A stretch of 64,000 nucleotides of DNA from Parietaria judaica (GCA_954871525.1 OX940869.1:18132001-18196000), one strand, 5' to 3'; counted from the stretch's first letter, positions 12,699 to 25,541 are shown. Notes: a model not told the origin generated them from the sequence alone. Translations and numbers: made by a program.

Positions 12699-14214
12699 TG
12701 TTTTATAATATGCCCTCTATACATATGCTAATCCCCTTCACTGAGATTATGGACGTCTTTCCTTGTATAGATAATATAACTTATTAATGATAATCTTATA
12801 TAGTTATATCCTAGATAATATAAAATTAAATATTTCATCCCAAAGTTCTATACGATTTACAATTATGCTAAGTCATCACACAGAGTATATATGTGAGGAG
12901 GTTTGGCTTGCATAAGTTAAGAACTTGAAGTGGTATTCATGGTTAGATTAGAAAGTGGGAACTTCTAATTGGTAAACGCCATTAGTGAACTCAAAACACC
13001 GTAGCTGATGATCTATTACCGGATCAGGTGCTAGTCCCGCACTTTTGAGGGTCACTGGGTATTGGAGTTTCTCCATACCCAACGGACAGACTTAACACCT
13101 GAAATCATCAAGTAAGACCGTCACTGGTGAAAGTAAGATTAAGTCACAAGGATGATCAGATGGAATCGGTTGAAGTTCTGAGCATCATGGACTTGTACGG
13201 TTCAAGTCACATGATCTTTGATTTGATTGTTACAGTATTCCTAATCAATTTCATTTTTTGATCAGAAGGTTGACCGGGACAAGTTGCATGGATGCAGATG
13301 GATAACAAGTTTATGATTTCTTTATTATGACTCATGGGGAAAAAAATAAGTACTCATGTACATCTCATTGATTTAATAACCCAATGAGCGATTAGTTTGT
13401 AAGATTAATAGAATACAGAGCTGTCATCAAAGGGCAGTACGGCAGCTAGTACCCTTTGATAAGAATCATAATAAATACGAAAATCATGATTACCGGAATC
13501 TGATTGTATCAATGGACTCCTGTGTCAGGATTAGATTAAATATTATTACTCAAGAGTGTGTTCAACTTCGAGCTATAGTGGAATGTAATCAAAGTTGGTG
13601 AAATTTCCTCATATCACTTCAGCTTGAGTAATATGTCCATTAGTCCCCTTTGTAGCTTGACAAGAGTGACACCGCATTAAATATTAATTTGTTGAATATG
13701 GGATGGATCCAATTAGACTTTATTTGAAACCTAGGTCACGAAATGTCTATTTACCTTAAGTGGCAAAAGTACCAAAGTTTTGGTACAATCCGGGAAGTAA
13801 AAAATTAATAAATAGAATTTGACCCATGTACAAGCACAATATTGTGGGAAATCAAATTCTAGAAAGTTATCAATTTGAATCACGCCATTCTGATGAACGG
13901 AGCGAGAGTTATGCTCAAAACAGTAATCCGAGTAAAAGCCAGATTAAGGTCTGTACGGAGCTGCGAATTTAAAATAGAATTAAATATCGGATTTATTTCC
14001 TGGAATATTTAATTGATAATATAATTTTAATTATTAATAATTAATAATTTATTATAATTGTTATGTGCATTTATCGTAACATATAAAAATTGGGCCCATT
14101 TGGGCAAAAGTCAAAGCCCATTAACAAAAGTCAAAGCCCATCACCAAGGTCAAAGCCCACCAAGGAAAGTCAAAGACCCGAGGCCGACGAACCAAGACAT
14201 TGGCGAGGCCCGGA

Positions 14215-14515
14215 GTCAAAAAGACAACGAGGCGACAAGCCGACGAGGCGACACGCCGACGAGGCGACACGACGACGAGATGACACGCCGACGAGGCGAC
14301 ACGCCGACGAGGCGACAAGCCGACCAGGCGACAAGCCGACCAGGCGACGAGGCGAAAAGACGACAAGGCGACGAGGCGACAAGCCTACAAGACGATAAGG
14401 CGACAAGCCGACGAGCCGACAAGGCGATGAGGCGACAAGCCGACGAGGCGACAAGGCGACAATCCGACGAGCCGACAAGGTGATGAGGCGACAAGGCGGC
14501 AAGCTGACAAGCACC
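14215..14515 (+). repeat. Minisatellite with GACGAGGCGACA-like units
   Basis: Short units of about 10-12 bases (variants of GACGAGGCGACAAGCC) repeat some 25 times. All frames on both strands stay open because of the periodicity; the resulting Arg/Asp- or Ser/Leu-rich products are not considered genes. Confidence 0.9.
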
Positions 14516-14811
14516 CTCGTCATAACTTGTAATTATTCCACACGACGAGCAGATCCGAGACTACGAAGATCTCCGGGAGACATCAAAGACGAATTGAGAA
14601 GCATCGACGACCCTTTTTGCAAGGCTTGGGAACTCGACAACCCCCCCTGTAGCAAGGGAGAAATTCGTAGGCCCCTGGAGGTGCAATTTCAGGGAATTAG
14701 TTTTCCTATAAATAGGAGCCCTCCCCCCCTCATTTCCACACTCACTCACAGCTTTCTCCAGATCTTCTCTCTCTAGCTTTCTCTATCTAGAAAGTCGCCC
14801 CTCTCCCCCCC

Positions 14812-15541
14812 TGATGCGGATCTTGATAGCGGTATTAGACTGCCGAGCATTATCGAGCATAGCGGGATTACTTTGACTAGCGGGAGCAGAGAAACTAGCG
14901 GTATTGGAGTAACTAGCGGTAATGGAGCTCGTGAGTATAACGGGAATGGTATTTACTTGGTTTCCACATTTGAATTCGTGGTCTAAGTAAAGCCCTTGGT
15001 AATTGTGTTAGTTTTAATTATGTTAGTGGGGTGTATTTATTTTTTGAGTTGTCCAAGGGTTAAGTATGGTCATTAGTAGTGTCTTGAGTCTTGTAATAGC
15101 CTTAAATGGTAGCTATGGTCGTGGGGACGTGGTGCTCTCTTTATGGGGCTGTTTTGAGTCTTTGTGGAGAAGTTGGAAAGCCTTAGAAAGTAGCTGAAGG
15201 GACTGTACGAAAATGTAACTTATCAGCTCTATTAAAAGAGCAAGAATGCAATGAGAAAAGCATATTATGTTTGATAAAAAAAAAACTCTCAAAGTTATCT
15301 TTGTGAAAACCCTCTTATCTCTTGGTGGATTCCTTGAGTGGCGAGTGTAGAAACTTATCTTTCGGTGGATTCTGGGAGTGGCATTTCTTGTACCAGAAAC
15401 TTATCTTTCGGTGGATTCCGAGAGTGGCGTTTCTTCTATCCTAGGTTTATCTTGGTGGATTCCGAGTGGCGCCGTTGTTATCTTTACTTTTCGTCTTGCT
15501 TTGTCAATATACTAGACCCGGTTGTTACCGGTCCGGTATCA
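14812..15541 (+). repeat. Element D 5' LTR
   Basis: A 730-bp LTR. It contains a repeated phrase AAACTTATCTTTCGGTGGATT near 15350 and 15400 in its last third. Confidence 0.9.
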
Positions 15542-15543
15542 GT

Positions 15544-15556
15544 TGGTATCAGAGCC
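15544..15556 (+). promoter_or_regulatory. Element D primer-binding site
   Basis: TGGTATCAGAGCC, of tRNA-Met type, two bases after the LTR end. Confidence 0.9.
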
Positions 15557-15591
15557 AGGTTGCTTGTTCACGGTTTCTTATCATCATCCAA

Positions 15592-17163
15592 ATGGCAAGG
15601 CGTGGAAACCTTATTCCTCCAAACTTTCAGACGGCTACGGAGTATGAAAGAGAGATGGAGATGGCTACGATGAGGGAAGCGATGGCTGATCTTCAGCAAC
15701 GCTTGGCCCAAATGGAAGGACAGCAGCATCACCGTCAACAATAGCGTAACCATGGCGTTGACGTGAATCCTTTTCATGTTGAAGTCTCCAGCGATGAAGA
15801 CGATGGGCCTCAAGGGAGAAATCAGCCCTAACGTTACGAAAGTGACGTAAAGGTTGACGTACCTAAGTTTGACGGAAGATCTCATGGCGAAGCATTTCTC
15901 GATTGGCTGTATACGGTGGAGAGGATCTTTGAATTCAAGGATTATTCTGACGAGAAGCGAGTCAAACTGGTGGCTATCAAGCTAAAGGGTTATGCATCCC
16001 TTTGGTGGGAACGAGAACGACTACGAGAAGGAAGACGAGCGATCTGAACGTGGGAGAAGATGAAGAGAGAGCTCAAGAGGATGTTCATTTCAGATGGTTA
16101 CAAGCAAGACAACTATTTGAAGTTTCACAACTTCAAACAGCTCGATCTTTCTATTGAATATTATACTCGCGAGTTTGAGTATCTTATGCTTAAATGCGAC
16201 ATGGTGGAACCTGAAGAACAAACGGTGGCTCGTTACCTTGGCGGTCTCAAAAGAGATATTCCAGAAGCTGTTCGACTTCAACCATATTGGACGTTTAATG
16301 ACATTCGGAAGCTAGCGGAGAATATTAAAAGGCAGCGCAAAGAGGCAAAGAAGTACACACCAAAGAACACGGGATATGGAGTCAAGATTACCGGCGGGGC
16401 ATCTTCATCGAAGACGACCTTTGACAATGCATCAACTTCCTCGAAACCCAAACTCAAATCCGAGAAGACTTCCCCACCAATCAATTCCGGCGCTTCGAGG
16501 AAATGTTTCAAATGTCAAGGTTTTGGTCATATCGCTGCAGATTGCCCGAATCGAAGGGTAATTACCATGGTAGAAGCAACCATAGCCGACAATGAAGATG
16601 AAGAAGAAGAACAAGAACCAATCTACGACGAGGAAGAATGCGTTGAAGAACCCGATGAAGGAGATGTTCTGGTCATCCGACGACTCCTTAACTCCAACCA
16701 CATGAACAAAGACCCATGGTTGAGAGACAACATCTTCCAGACCCGGTGTACTTCAAAGGGGCATGTGTGCAATGTCATCATTGATGGAGGCAGCTGCACC
16801 AATGTTGTTGCCGAAGAAATGGTGCAAAAGCTTGGCTTGAAGACGGAGCCTCACCCTCATCCTTATCGCATTCAATGGTTCCAAAAGGGAAATGGACAGA
16901 AAGTAACAAAGAGGTGTTTGGTAGCGTTTTCCATTGGAAATAACTACAACGATGAAGTCTGGTGTGATGTTGTTACCATGGATGCTTGTCATGTGTTATT
17001 GGGAAGACCGTGGCAATACGATAGAAGAGCGATTCATGACGGATTCAACAACACTCATTCCTTTACCAAGGATGGTCGACGGATCGTGTTGGCACCCTTG
17101 AAGCCGGAGAAGATCACAGCAACCTCCGAATCGAAGAAGCACTCTTTGCTCACCGGTTCATAG
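15592..17163 (+). pseudogene. Element D gag and protease region
   Basis: The frame opens at ATG 15592 (MARRGNL). It carries a TAG at 15742, another stop near 15829 and a third near 16045. From 16060 to 17163 it stays open for 367 codons, with a gag core, a zinc knuckle CFKCQGFGHIAADC near 16504-16545, an acidic Glu-rich linker, and an aspartic protease region IIDGGSCTNVV near 16780, where the usual D-S/T-G reads D-G-G. A TAG at 17161 ends it before RT. Confidence 0.9.
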
Positions 17164-19617
17164 GTTACACAATCTTTATCCAATTGTGAAGCTGTTTTTA
17201 TTCTCTATGTGAAGGAAACATAGGACAACAAGAAGGAGTTGCCCGAAGCGGTTCAAATCCTTTTAAAGGAGTTTCAAGATTGCACACCAGAGGAGATACC
17301 GAGTGGCCTACCGTCATTGCGAGGAATTCAACACCGTATTGATTTAGTACCGAGATCTTCTCTACCCAACAAAGTAGCCTACCGGCTCAACCCGAAGCAA
17401 TAAGCCGAGTTGCAACGACAAGTCGAGGAGCTGATGGAAAAAAGGGCTGATTCGAGAGAGCTTGAGCCCTTATGTGGTTCCTGCCCTCTTAGTTCCAAAG
17501 AAGGATGAAACATAGAGACTGTGCGTGGATAGCCGAGCCATCAACAGGATAACGGTCAAGTATCGTTTTCCCATTCCAAGGTTAGATGACCTTCTTGATC
17601 AGTTTCATGGTAGCACAATATTCTCCAAGATCGATTTGCGCAGTGGTTATCATCAGATTCGTATGCAACCGGGAGATGAATGGAAGACAGCTTTCAAGAC
17701 GGGGATAGGTTTGTACGAATGGCTTGTTATGCCGTTTGGATTGTCTAACGCTCCTAGCACGTTTATGCGCCTCATGATTCATGTTTTCAAGCCATTGATA
17801 GGAATATGTGTGGTTGTCTATTTTGACGATATTTTGGTGTATAGTAAGAGCAAACATCATCACTTGAAGCATTTAAGGCAGGTCTTTGAAGTTTTGAGGA
17901 GTGAAAGCTTGTATGTCAACTTAAAGAAGTGCGAGTTTCTGGTGGAGAGCCTCATTTTTCTTGGATATGTGGTGTCCAAGGATGGAATCAAGGTGGATGA
18001 ATCGAAGATCAAAGCAATCTCCATGTGGCCAATTCCGAAGTCTCTTTTTGACATCCGAAGTTTTCATGGCATGACTTCTTTCTACCGCCGGTTCATTAGA
18101 GATTTCAGTACGGACGTTTCACCAATCACCGAGTGCATGAAAGGTGGAGTTTTCAAGTGGACAAAAGAAGCCCAAGATAGTTTTGAGCTGATAAAGAAGA
18201 AGATGACAGAGGCACCAGTTCTTGCCTTACCGGATTTCTCCAAGATGTTCGAAGTGGAGTGTGACGCTTCCAGAGTGGGCATCGGGGCTGTCCTTAGCCA
18301 AGAAGGCCGAGCTATTTCATTTTTCAGTGAGAAGCTCAATGAAGTGAAGAGGAAGTACTCGGCATACGACAAGGAGTTCTATGCCATCATCCGAGCATTG
18401 GCGAACTGGAGTCACTACCTTTACCCTAATGTTCATTACGGGAGGCGATCATAAGGGAGGCTCATGCGAGTGGACTAGCTGGTCATTTTGGTCGCGATAA
18501 AACCGTCGCGCTTATGGAAGAAGACTTCTTTTGGCCAAAGCTAACGCGGGATGTAAGGTAGATCGTTGAGCAGTGTGAGGCTTGTCGGCACGCCAAGATG
18601 TATGGGAGCAACGCTGGATTATACATGCCACTTCCAATCCTTAATGCTCCGTGGGAAGATGTGAGTATGAATTTTATTTTGGGACTTCCCAGGACCCAGC
18701 GTCACAAGGACTTAATCATGGTGGTGGTTGATCGATTCTCGAAGATGGCTCATTTTGTTTCGTGCGGCAAAACAGCGGATGCCACCAACATTGCCGATCT
18801 CTATTTTCAAGAGATTGTGAAGCTACATGGGGTTCCAAAGACAATCACGTCTGATCGGGATGCTAAGTTCCTTAGTCATTTTTGGAGAACTCTTTGGCGA
18901 AAGATGGGCACGATGCTGCAATATAGTACTTCACACCATCCGCAAACCGACGGACAAACCGAGGTGGTCAACCGATCATTGGGAGCATTGTTGAGAAGCC
19001 TTGTCAATAAGAACATAAGGGGGTGGAATTTGTCTCTTGCACATGCTGAATTTGCTTACAACCGGTCCACTCATTCAGCCACGAAGTCCAGCCCATTCGA
19101 AGTTGTCTATGGCAAGAATCTGAATTCCCCTTTGGATTTGGTTCCCTTGAAGACGGAGACGAACTTTAGTGGAGCATCAGATGAGCGAGCCAAGTTTATC
19201 AAGCAATTGCACTCTCAGGTCAGAGACAAGATCTTGAAGCAAGCGGAGAAGTATGCTCAACAAGCCAATAAGCATAGGCGGAAGGTAACTTTTCATGTTG
19301 GTGATAAGGTATGGATTCAGCTACGGAAGGAACGATTTCCAAATCGAAAGTATCCTAAGCTACAACCGAGAGCAGACGGGCCTTTCACCATTGTGGAAAA
19401 AGACAATGACAACGCATACAAGGTGGAGCTTCCTGATCACTATGGTGTTTCAGCAACTTTCAACGTTGCCGATCTATCACCGTTCGTCGATGATGAACCG
19501 CTAGACTCGAGGTCGAGTCTTTTTCAACCGGGGGAGAATGATGCAGATCCTGATAGCTGTATTGGACTGTCGAGCCTTATCGAGCATAGCGGGATTACTT
19601 TGACTAGCGGGAGCTGA
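17164..19617 (+). pseudogene. Element D reverse transcriptase, partial RNase H, integrase
   Basis: Stops and a frameshift lie at 17164-17524. RT is open at 17525-18445 with YFDDILVYS near 17818. RNase H begins ([14 protein letters not shown]) but is cut near 18430, where text from SHYLYPN jumps to the integrase zinc region [14 protein letters not shown], so a block of RNase H is deleted. A stop precedes the integrase core at 18598-19617. The core shows SMNFILGLP where SMDF is usual, so the first catalytic Asp is Asn; the later SDRDAKF and TEVVNRS are intact. No chromodomain is visible, and the frame runs 79 bases into the 3' LTR, as in Reina/CRM-like elements. Not functional. Confidence 0.9.
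19526..19538 (+). promoter_or_regulatory. Element D polypurine tract
   Basis: The purine-rich run GGGGGAGAA lies directly before LTR2, inside the integrase reading frame. Confidence 0.8.
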
Positions 19618-20260
19618 GTAACTAGCGGTATTGGAGTAACTAGCAGTATTGGAGTAACTAGCGGTAATGGAGCTCGTGAGTATAACGGGAATGGTATTTA
19701 CTTGGTTTCCACATCTGAATTCGTGGTCTAAGTAAAGCCCTAGGTAATTGTGTTAGTTTTAATTATGTTAGTGGGGTGTATTTATTTTCTGAGTAGTCCA
19801 AGTGTTAAGTATGGTCATTAGTAGTGTCTTGAGTCTTGTAATAGCCTTAAATGGTAGCTATGGTCGTGGGGACTTGGTGCTCTCTTTATGGGGCTGTTTT
19901 GAGTCTTTGTGGAGAAGTTGGAAAGCCTTAGAAAGTAGCTGAAGGGACTGTACAAAAATGTAACTTATCAGCTCTATTAAAAGAGAAAGAATGCAATGAG
20001 AAAAGCAGATTATGTTTGATAAAAAAAAACCCTCTCATCTCTTGGTGGATTCCTTGAGTGGCGAGTGTAGAAACTTATCTTTCGGTGGATTCCGGGGTGG
20101 CGTTTCTTGTACCAGAAACTTATCTTTCGGTGGATTCCGAGACTGGCGTTTCTTCTATCCTAAGCTTATCTTGGTGGATTCTGAGTGGCGCCGTTGTTAT
20201 CTTTACTTTTCGTCTTGCTTTGTCAATATACTAGACCCGGTTGTTACCGGTCCGGTATCA
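19539..20260 (+). repeat. Element D 3' LTR
   Basis: A 722-bp LTR with several substitutions and indels against LTR1, which suggests an old insertion. Confidence 0.9.
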
Positions 20261-20275
20261 CCCCCCCCCCCCCCC

Positions 20276-21264
20276 AGCAAGAATTGCAAGCTTGCTGGCT
20301 GAGGCCCGACTGAGAGGAGTTCTAGAAGAAGAGTCTTAGCTCGACAAGAGAAGTTGTTTGATGAGTCAACGAAGGCATCCATCGCCGGGTAATCAAGGCC
20401 CTCGCCGTGATACGAACTTCACCACCACGAGGGAAGTTCGACGGGGAGCTCGCCAACACCCGCGGGGTCGACAGAGATCATCCCTTAACAGGTTAGGCGC
20501 CCTCGCCAACCTCGACAAGGTCGACAAGGAACACCCCTCGTCAGGTCAAGGCTCTCGTTGTGATACGAACTTTGCCACCATAAGGGAAGTTTGACAGTGA
20601 GCCCGCCAACACCAACGAGGTCGACAAAGAACACTTCACGCGGGTAATACCTAGCCAACTGGCCAAGGGTCACCCCCGTGCCGCCAACATCGGCACTTCC
20701 GACGAGTCAAACCACATCGTCATTCACCCGCCGTTTATCACTAACCCCGAACTACGTAGGACCTGATTCTCTTAAACTGAGATACATAGGCAGCCTCGCC
20801 CAACCATAAGTGACGGGGCACGAGCCCAATCTATCCTTTTTTGCAAGTCCTCCATCGCCGTAGGAGCTCGCCAAGGAAGGAGAATCACGAAGAATCATCA
20901 AGACCAGCTCGGAGCTTCATCAAGACCGGAGTTCGCCTAGACGAGGATATCGCCAAGACAAGAACTCTACTCAGACGAGGAGCTTCACCAAGACAAGGAC
21001 CTCGTTCGAACTTCGCCACCACGAGGGAAGTCCGACGAGGAGCTTCGCCGTGATACGGACTTCGCCACCACGAGGGAAGTTCGCTGAGGATCGCCAAGGA
21101 TAGCCCGGAGACTCATCCAAGATGACGGATTCGCCTCCAGCTTTAACGATCATTAGTCAACCCGCGTTGACTCAGCATTCAATTATCCATGTGTTCAGCG
21201 GGTCACTCTCGGGACCCGAACCTTGGATCCGATTCTAAGTTAAAGCCATTTTTACGCATTAACA
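20276..21264 (+). repeat. C1 right part, with dispersed short repeats
   Basis: The phrase CCACCACGAGGGAAGTTCG and close variants recur near 20415, 20570, 21010 and 21065. No gene is seen; open frames here are by-products of the repeats. Confidence 0.7.
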
Positions 21265-22159
21265 ATAATTAAATAGATTTATATTGGATTTAAAATTACC
21301 CCTAAATTCGATTTTATTAGAATTCGAAATTGATATTATTTTCGAATTAAAATAATATTTATTGATTATATATTAATTCGAAAATATGGAGATATGAATT
21401 TGGAAGATTTGATTCCAGAAAGATTCGTTATCCTATCTTTAGATTTAAATATTTTTGGATACAGATTTAATAAGATTTGATATTATTCATATCTTTTAAA
21501 GATAATGAGATAATATCTCCAGGTGGTTAAGATTTGTTTTTTTTTTCTTTCTAAAAATAGGGAAGAGTTAAAATCAGAAATCATAACCTCAGATTTCAGA
21601 AAATGTGAGTTTCTCTTTCTCTCCTCTCTCTCTGGAATTCGAAATTCAGAGAACTCAGAGTTCCGATCCCGGTTCCAGCTTGAAGGTTTCGTGGTCATCC
21701 TTGGAGCCCACACATCCTGGTGGTCTAACTCTGGAGCATACATCGGAAGGCTTCTGGGAGAAATCAACAGACAGAAATTCGCAGAAGCTGTATCAGAGAT
21801 CAGAGAACGCATCTGGAATAAAGGTTAGTGTTATTTATTGTTTAGATAACTATCTAATTGCTCAAACCCCTAAATCGAATCATGTTAGATAATGAATTAA
21901 TTTTGATGATAAAATAAGAATAAGAATGATCAGGACCAGTTAATTAATTTTGGATTTCTTAAACTGGATAGAATAATGAGAATCGTTGTATGGGACACGA
22001 TTTCAGGTTCATCCCATATGAACAAAATTTATTCGATGCGTTTATTTAATCAGACAAATATAAATTTATTCCGCAGAAAATTTTTATAACCTCGTGGATT
22101 CGGTTTCGCTTCGACATTGATCCCAACAATTGATAACTAAGCTGATCTGAATACCAACA

Positions 22160-23213
22160 ATTGGTATCAGATCGGATATCAGTTCCGACAACGACGACTC
22201 AGAGGGGAACTCGGCAAGGCCATGGTGACCCCAGGGAGTCCCCGGTGAACCTACTGACGAAGCTCCCGACGAAGTCCCCGACAAACATCCTAACAAGTAC
22301 CCTTGTCGGGTGACGAACCCCCCTTGATAGGGCGACGAATATACTTGCCAAACGACGAACCCCTTTGTGGACGATGAAGCACCTTGACGAAGACATACCC
22401 CTCATTGATAACATCGACATGGGATATCTTGCAATGATTACACACGATGAGTATACCCGAGCTTACGATGGTCCTCAGGAGGTCCCCAGGATTCCTCCGG
22501 ACTCGACATACAAGCTCGCGGACACCCTGAAGACGCTATGGACGAGCCACAAAGCAATCGACTGACCCCTTGCCAAGACAAGGAGCCGCGGCAAGCTTCC
22601 CTGGCAAAGGGAAATGGCGCATTTTGTTGGGCCAATTAATGAGAAATATTCTTCATTAATTCCCCTTAACAAAAAAAAAAGGTTCACAATTTTCACCTAT
22701 AAATAGGAGGCTCATCTTCCTCATTTTGGAGACAAATCTCTTCCCAGAGTTTCTCTCTCTAAAACTCGACTTCTCTCTCTACAATTTCTAGTTCTCTCTC
22801 TCCTGTTGACTGATTTTCCCCCGCTCGCCAGGGAGCGACTCTCTCCTTTATCAGGAAGTCGTTCATCGGTCTTCCAGGGATCCCCCTCAAGTTGAATAGT
22901 CATACCTGCGCTGTCCAAGGCTCGATACCCTCGCTAGTTAAGACCCTCGGCATCAAAGTTAGTGAACACCCACACCGTCTACTACGACACCCTCGCCGAT
23001 AATACCTTCGTCGTCTTGAAGGTCACCCCCGCGCTGCCATTATCGATTCCAACGACTATACAAACCACCTCACCATTCCTCCACCTATCACTAACCTTGA
23101 ACTACGTGATGACTTGATCCACTCGACTACGAGTAGGTACGTAGGCAGCCTTGCTATACCAATGGGGTGTGACATCAATTATTTCATTTTTGTTGGTCCT
23201 CGCTTGCCGCCGC
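22160..23213 (+). mobile_element. C-family copy C2, left part (split by F2)
   Basis: A TATA box CTATAAATAGGAGG near 22700 is followed by a CT-rich leader, as in C1. The stretch near 23100-23160 (GAACTACGT...TAGGCAGCC) matches C1 near 20750-20800. The left boundary of C2 is not clear: 22160-22620 may instead be internal sequence of element B after its primer-like site at 22161. No coding function is seen. Confidence 0.55.
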
Positions 23214-23991
23214 TGTAGAGGGCGATTTTCACCGCCCTTTTCCAGTCACAAAAATAATCACCAATAACAAATTAACAACAACAATCAGTGAATATCTTTG
23301 TTTTATTATATTTTCTTATATGAGCTCGGTTTTCTTTCGTTGAATAGCTGGACAGATGAAGGACCATGAGCAAAGGCTTTCTCTATTTCTATAGCCTTTC
23401 TATTACAGGATATCTCTCTCTTTTTCCTGGGCTTTTTCTCTATTTTTCCCAACCTCTGCAAATGAGGCTTATCTTGCCTTTTATAGAGTTTACACTATGT
23501 CCCCCTCGCGTCTTTCCCGCCTTTTTTCTCTCTTTTTGCTTCCCAGAGTGATTTGAGGGAAGCATGGTTAATCCCTGCTTTATGTCACTTCCGAGCAGAC
23601 TGTCATTATGGGTAAGTGAGCCTCATTAAATGCGCATCCCGTCAGCCGTCATTTGGCCCTGCAAGCCTCGTCACTGGTGCTTCTCATCGAGTGAGTAGGT
23701 CGGCTTCATTAAATGCACATCCCGTCAGCCGTCATTCGGCTCTGCATAAACCATCATGACGAAATTCCTCGTTGAACGTGATGGGACACTTCATCGCAAT
23801 CTGCTTTGTGTGGCCATACCTCCTCGCGGTCGAACCTCCTCGAAGATAATCCTCCTCAAGGATAGTCCTTCTCGGGGATATGCCTTGTTTGCCCCCTCGG
23901 GCGATGAACTTCCTCGCCTTCCCTCATGTCGTTTATGGACAAAACGACCAAGTTGTGTTGAGGATGGATTTGACCAAATCTGACCTTAACA
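23214..23991 (-). repeat. F2 3' LTR
   Basis: It reads TGTAGAGGGCG...CCTTAACA on the plus strand, the reverse of the F1 and F3 LTRs. Length 778 bp, equal to the partner LTR. Confidence 0.92.
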
Positions 23992-24007
23992 GTTAGTCCC
24001 CCATTTT
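23992..24007 (-). promoter_or_regulatory. F2 polypurine tract
   Basis: On the minus strand this reads AAAATGGGGGACTAAC, next to the 3' LTR start. A GGGGGACTA-type tract is common in Tat-type elements. Confidence 0.8.
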
Positions 24008-24367
24008 ATCAAGTGTATACACTTGGTAAAATAAAGTGTAATCTTCTTGATGAACTCTTAGCGATGAGGATTCCCCAATGACGCTAAACGAGGGGTTTTC
24101 GCGAAAATCCTCGTTAATGACCGAGAAGGTCCGACTCTCTCGCTTCTCCGACCGTTGCCTGGTTCTGGGCCCCACCTTGGTTTACTTTCCCAAAATTCGT
24201 CAGCCTCGAATCTTTCACACGTCCCTTCAGCATTATATGCCACCTTTTCGTACTCAAGTACTTGTGGGGATTTATAACGGGCCCTTGACACGAGCCGTTG
24301 ATGAGTTCGCGAGCTTTGAATTTGGGTCGTTGGATCAAAACGCGCCTATCCATTCTTTTTCCCCTTC

Positions 24368-24374
24368 TATAAAT
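24368..24374 (+). promoter_or_regulatory. TATA box of the antisense gene in F2
   Basis: TATAAAT lies about 140 bases before the ATG at 24516, on the strand opposite to F2 itself. It suggests an independent promoter next to the 3' LTR. Confidence 0.6.
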
Positions 24375-25541
24375 TCAGAGTTTATACCCACCTTTCCAGA
24401 CATTTTTCGTATTTTCAAAAATTCTCTCTAAACTGCCCCTGCGACATTCACTCTCCGTTCCTACTCTTATTCCCTTGTCTTCAAGTTTCTTCTTCCTTCT
24501 CTCCTAGACGCTTTGATGGCTCCTTCCCGCTCCGGCCTGGTCTTTAAGACCCGAAGCCTTGTCTCTGTCATGACGACCGAGAGTTTGCAGTTTATAATAA
24601 ACAACTGTTCAGATTCGGAGCTCTTTTTCGCACGTCTCCCCTTCGAGGGTGAATTCGTCGATGAGCCTCAGAACGACTTTGTCTGCATCTATGAGTCGTT
24701 CTTCTGCATCGTCGGTCTTCGCTTCCCGGTACCGCTCTTGATCGTGGCGTTCCTCTACGCCTTTGGGGTTCCGATCGCCCAGGTGAGCCCCAACACACTT
24801 TGCCTCCTCCTCTGCACACTCGTTATTGCATGCGAGCAGAAATTGGAGCTTACGCTCGAGGACTTGATGCGCCTCTTCAAGGTCTCCCGGAATCCAAAGA
24901 ATTTGGGCCGCTTTGCCATCTCTCATTGCGTTCGACCGCACATTCTCAAGAATACGCCGTCGAACGAGTCCAGCTGGGAGAATAAGTATTTCTTCGTTCG
25001 GGTGGACAACTCCAACTTTGGTCCCCACCACTCTTTCCTACCGAGGGAGTTGGTACTCGAGGGAGTGGATCTCCCTCGATTTAAGCCCGAGGAGAACGAA
25101 GAGGCTGATGCGCGGTTCAAAGAGATCCACGCTGCTCTCCTTGCCAACCCTAGGCGCGATTGGAATAAGGACTTCGGGGATCGGTGGATCGAGAAGTCTG
25201 GGGTCTATCAATTGGCCCGAATTCACGGGGCGCCTCCAAACACTCTTCTCCCGGTGGAGAAAACCGAAGAAGAAATCCGAGGAGAAAACCGTCGTTGCTA
25301 GGGACGATACTCCTGTTGATAGGGATCGGGAGGTGCTGAGACCGTCGAGGTCCCAGGCAGGACCCGACGCTCCTCGCTACATGGGGCTCACCCTTCGAGA
25401 GGGTGGTCCCCCGAGTAAACGCCCTATCGAGGATACTCGCGATGAGCGGCAGACAAGATCCAATACAGATTCCGTCGCCCGCTCTCCGACGGAAGTTTCT
25501 CGCTCCTCGAGGAGATCCCCTCGAGAAGAAAGCTCGTCGGG

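Larger units (their letters stand above)
14812..20260 (+). mobile_element. Gypsy element D (chromovirus-like), degenerate, inserted in a C tract
   Basis: The two LTRs share the termini TGATGC and GGTATCA and enclose gag and pol remnants in the order gag, protease, RT, RNase H, integrase. The insertion lies in a run of C (seven C before, fifteen after), so the TSD is probably CCCCC but cannot be delimited. A primer site follows LTR1 and a purine-rich tract precedes LTR2. Confidence 0.95.
14059..21264 (+). mobile_element. C1: probable solo LTR of family C, with gypsy D inserted (TSD ATAAT)
   Basis: It begins TGTTATGTGC and ends GCATTAACA, flanked by ATAAT at 14054-14058 and 21265-21269. After removing D it is about 1.75 kb. 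A TATA box (CCTATAAATAGGAG) near 14705-14718 is followed by a CT-rich leader, as in an LTR promoter. No gag or pol of its own is seen, so I favour a solo LTR; a small non-autonomous element is the alternative. Its end matches C0, and its middle resembles C2. Confidence 0.8.
12699..22159 (+). mobile_element. LTR B (long copia LTR family), interrupted by C1
   Basis: It starts TGTTTTATAATATGCCC at 12699 and ends ACCAACA at 22159, directly followed by a primer-site-like TTGGTATCAGA. Segments such as GTGAGGAGGTTT and GATCTTTGATTT match LTR A in reverse orientation. C1 (14059-21264) splits it; net length is about 2.25 kb. Near the 3' end a tandem duplication of about 31 bases repeats the terminal CCAACAATT (22121-22163). 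The internal region and second LTR of this element are not recognised in the window. Confidence 0.8.

Noticed and set aside
14058..14523. Overlapping open frames on both strands, Arg/Asp or Ser/Leu rich
   Set aside because: They follow from the minisatellite periodicity, which keeps all frames open.
24592..25031. Minus-strand frames opposite to the antisense gene
   Set aside because: Shadow frames; the plus-strand frame carries the domain.
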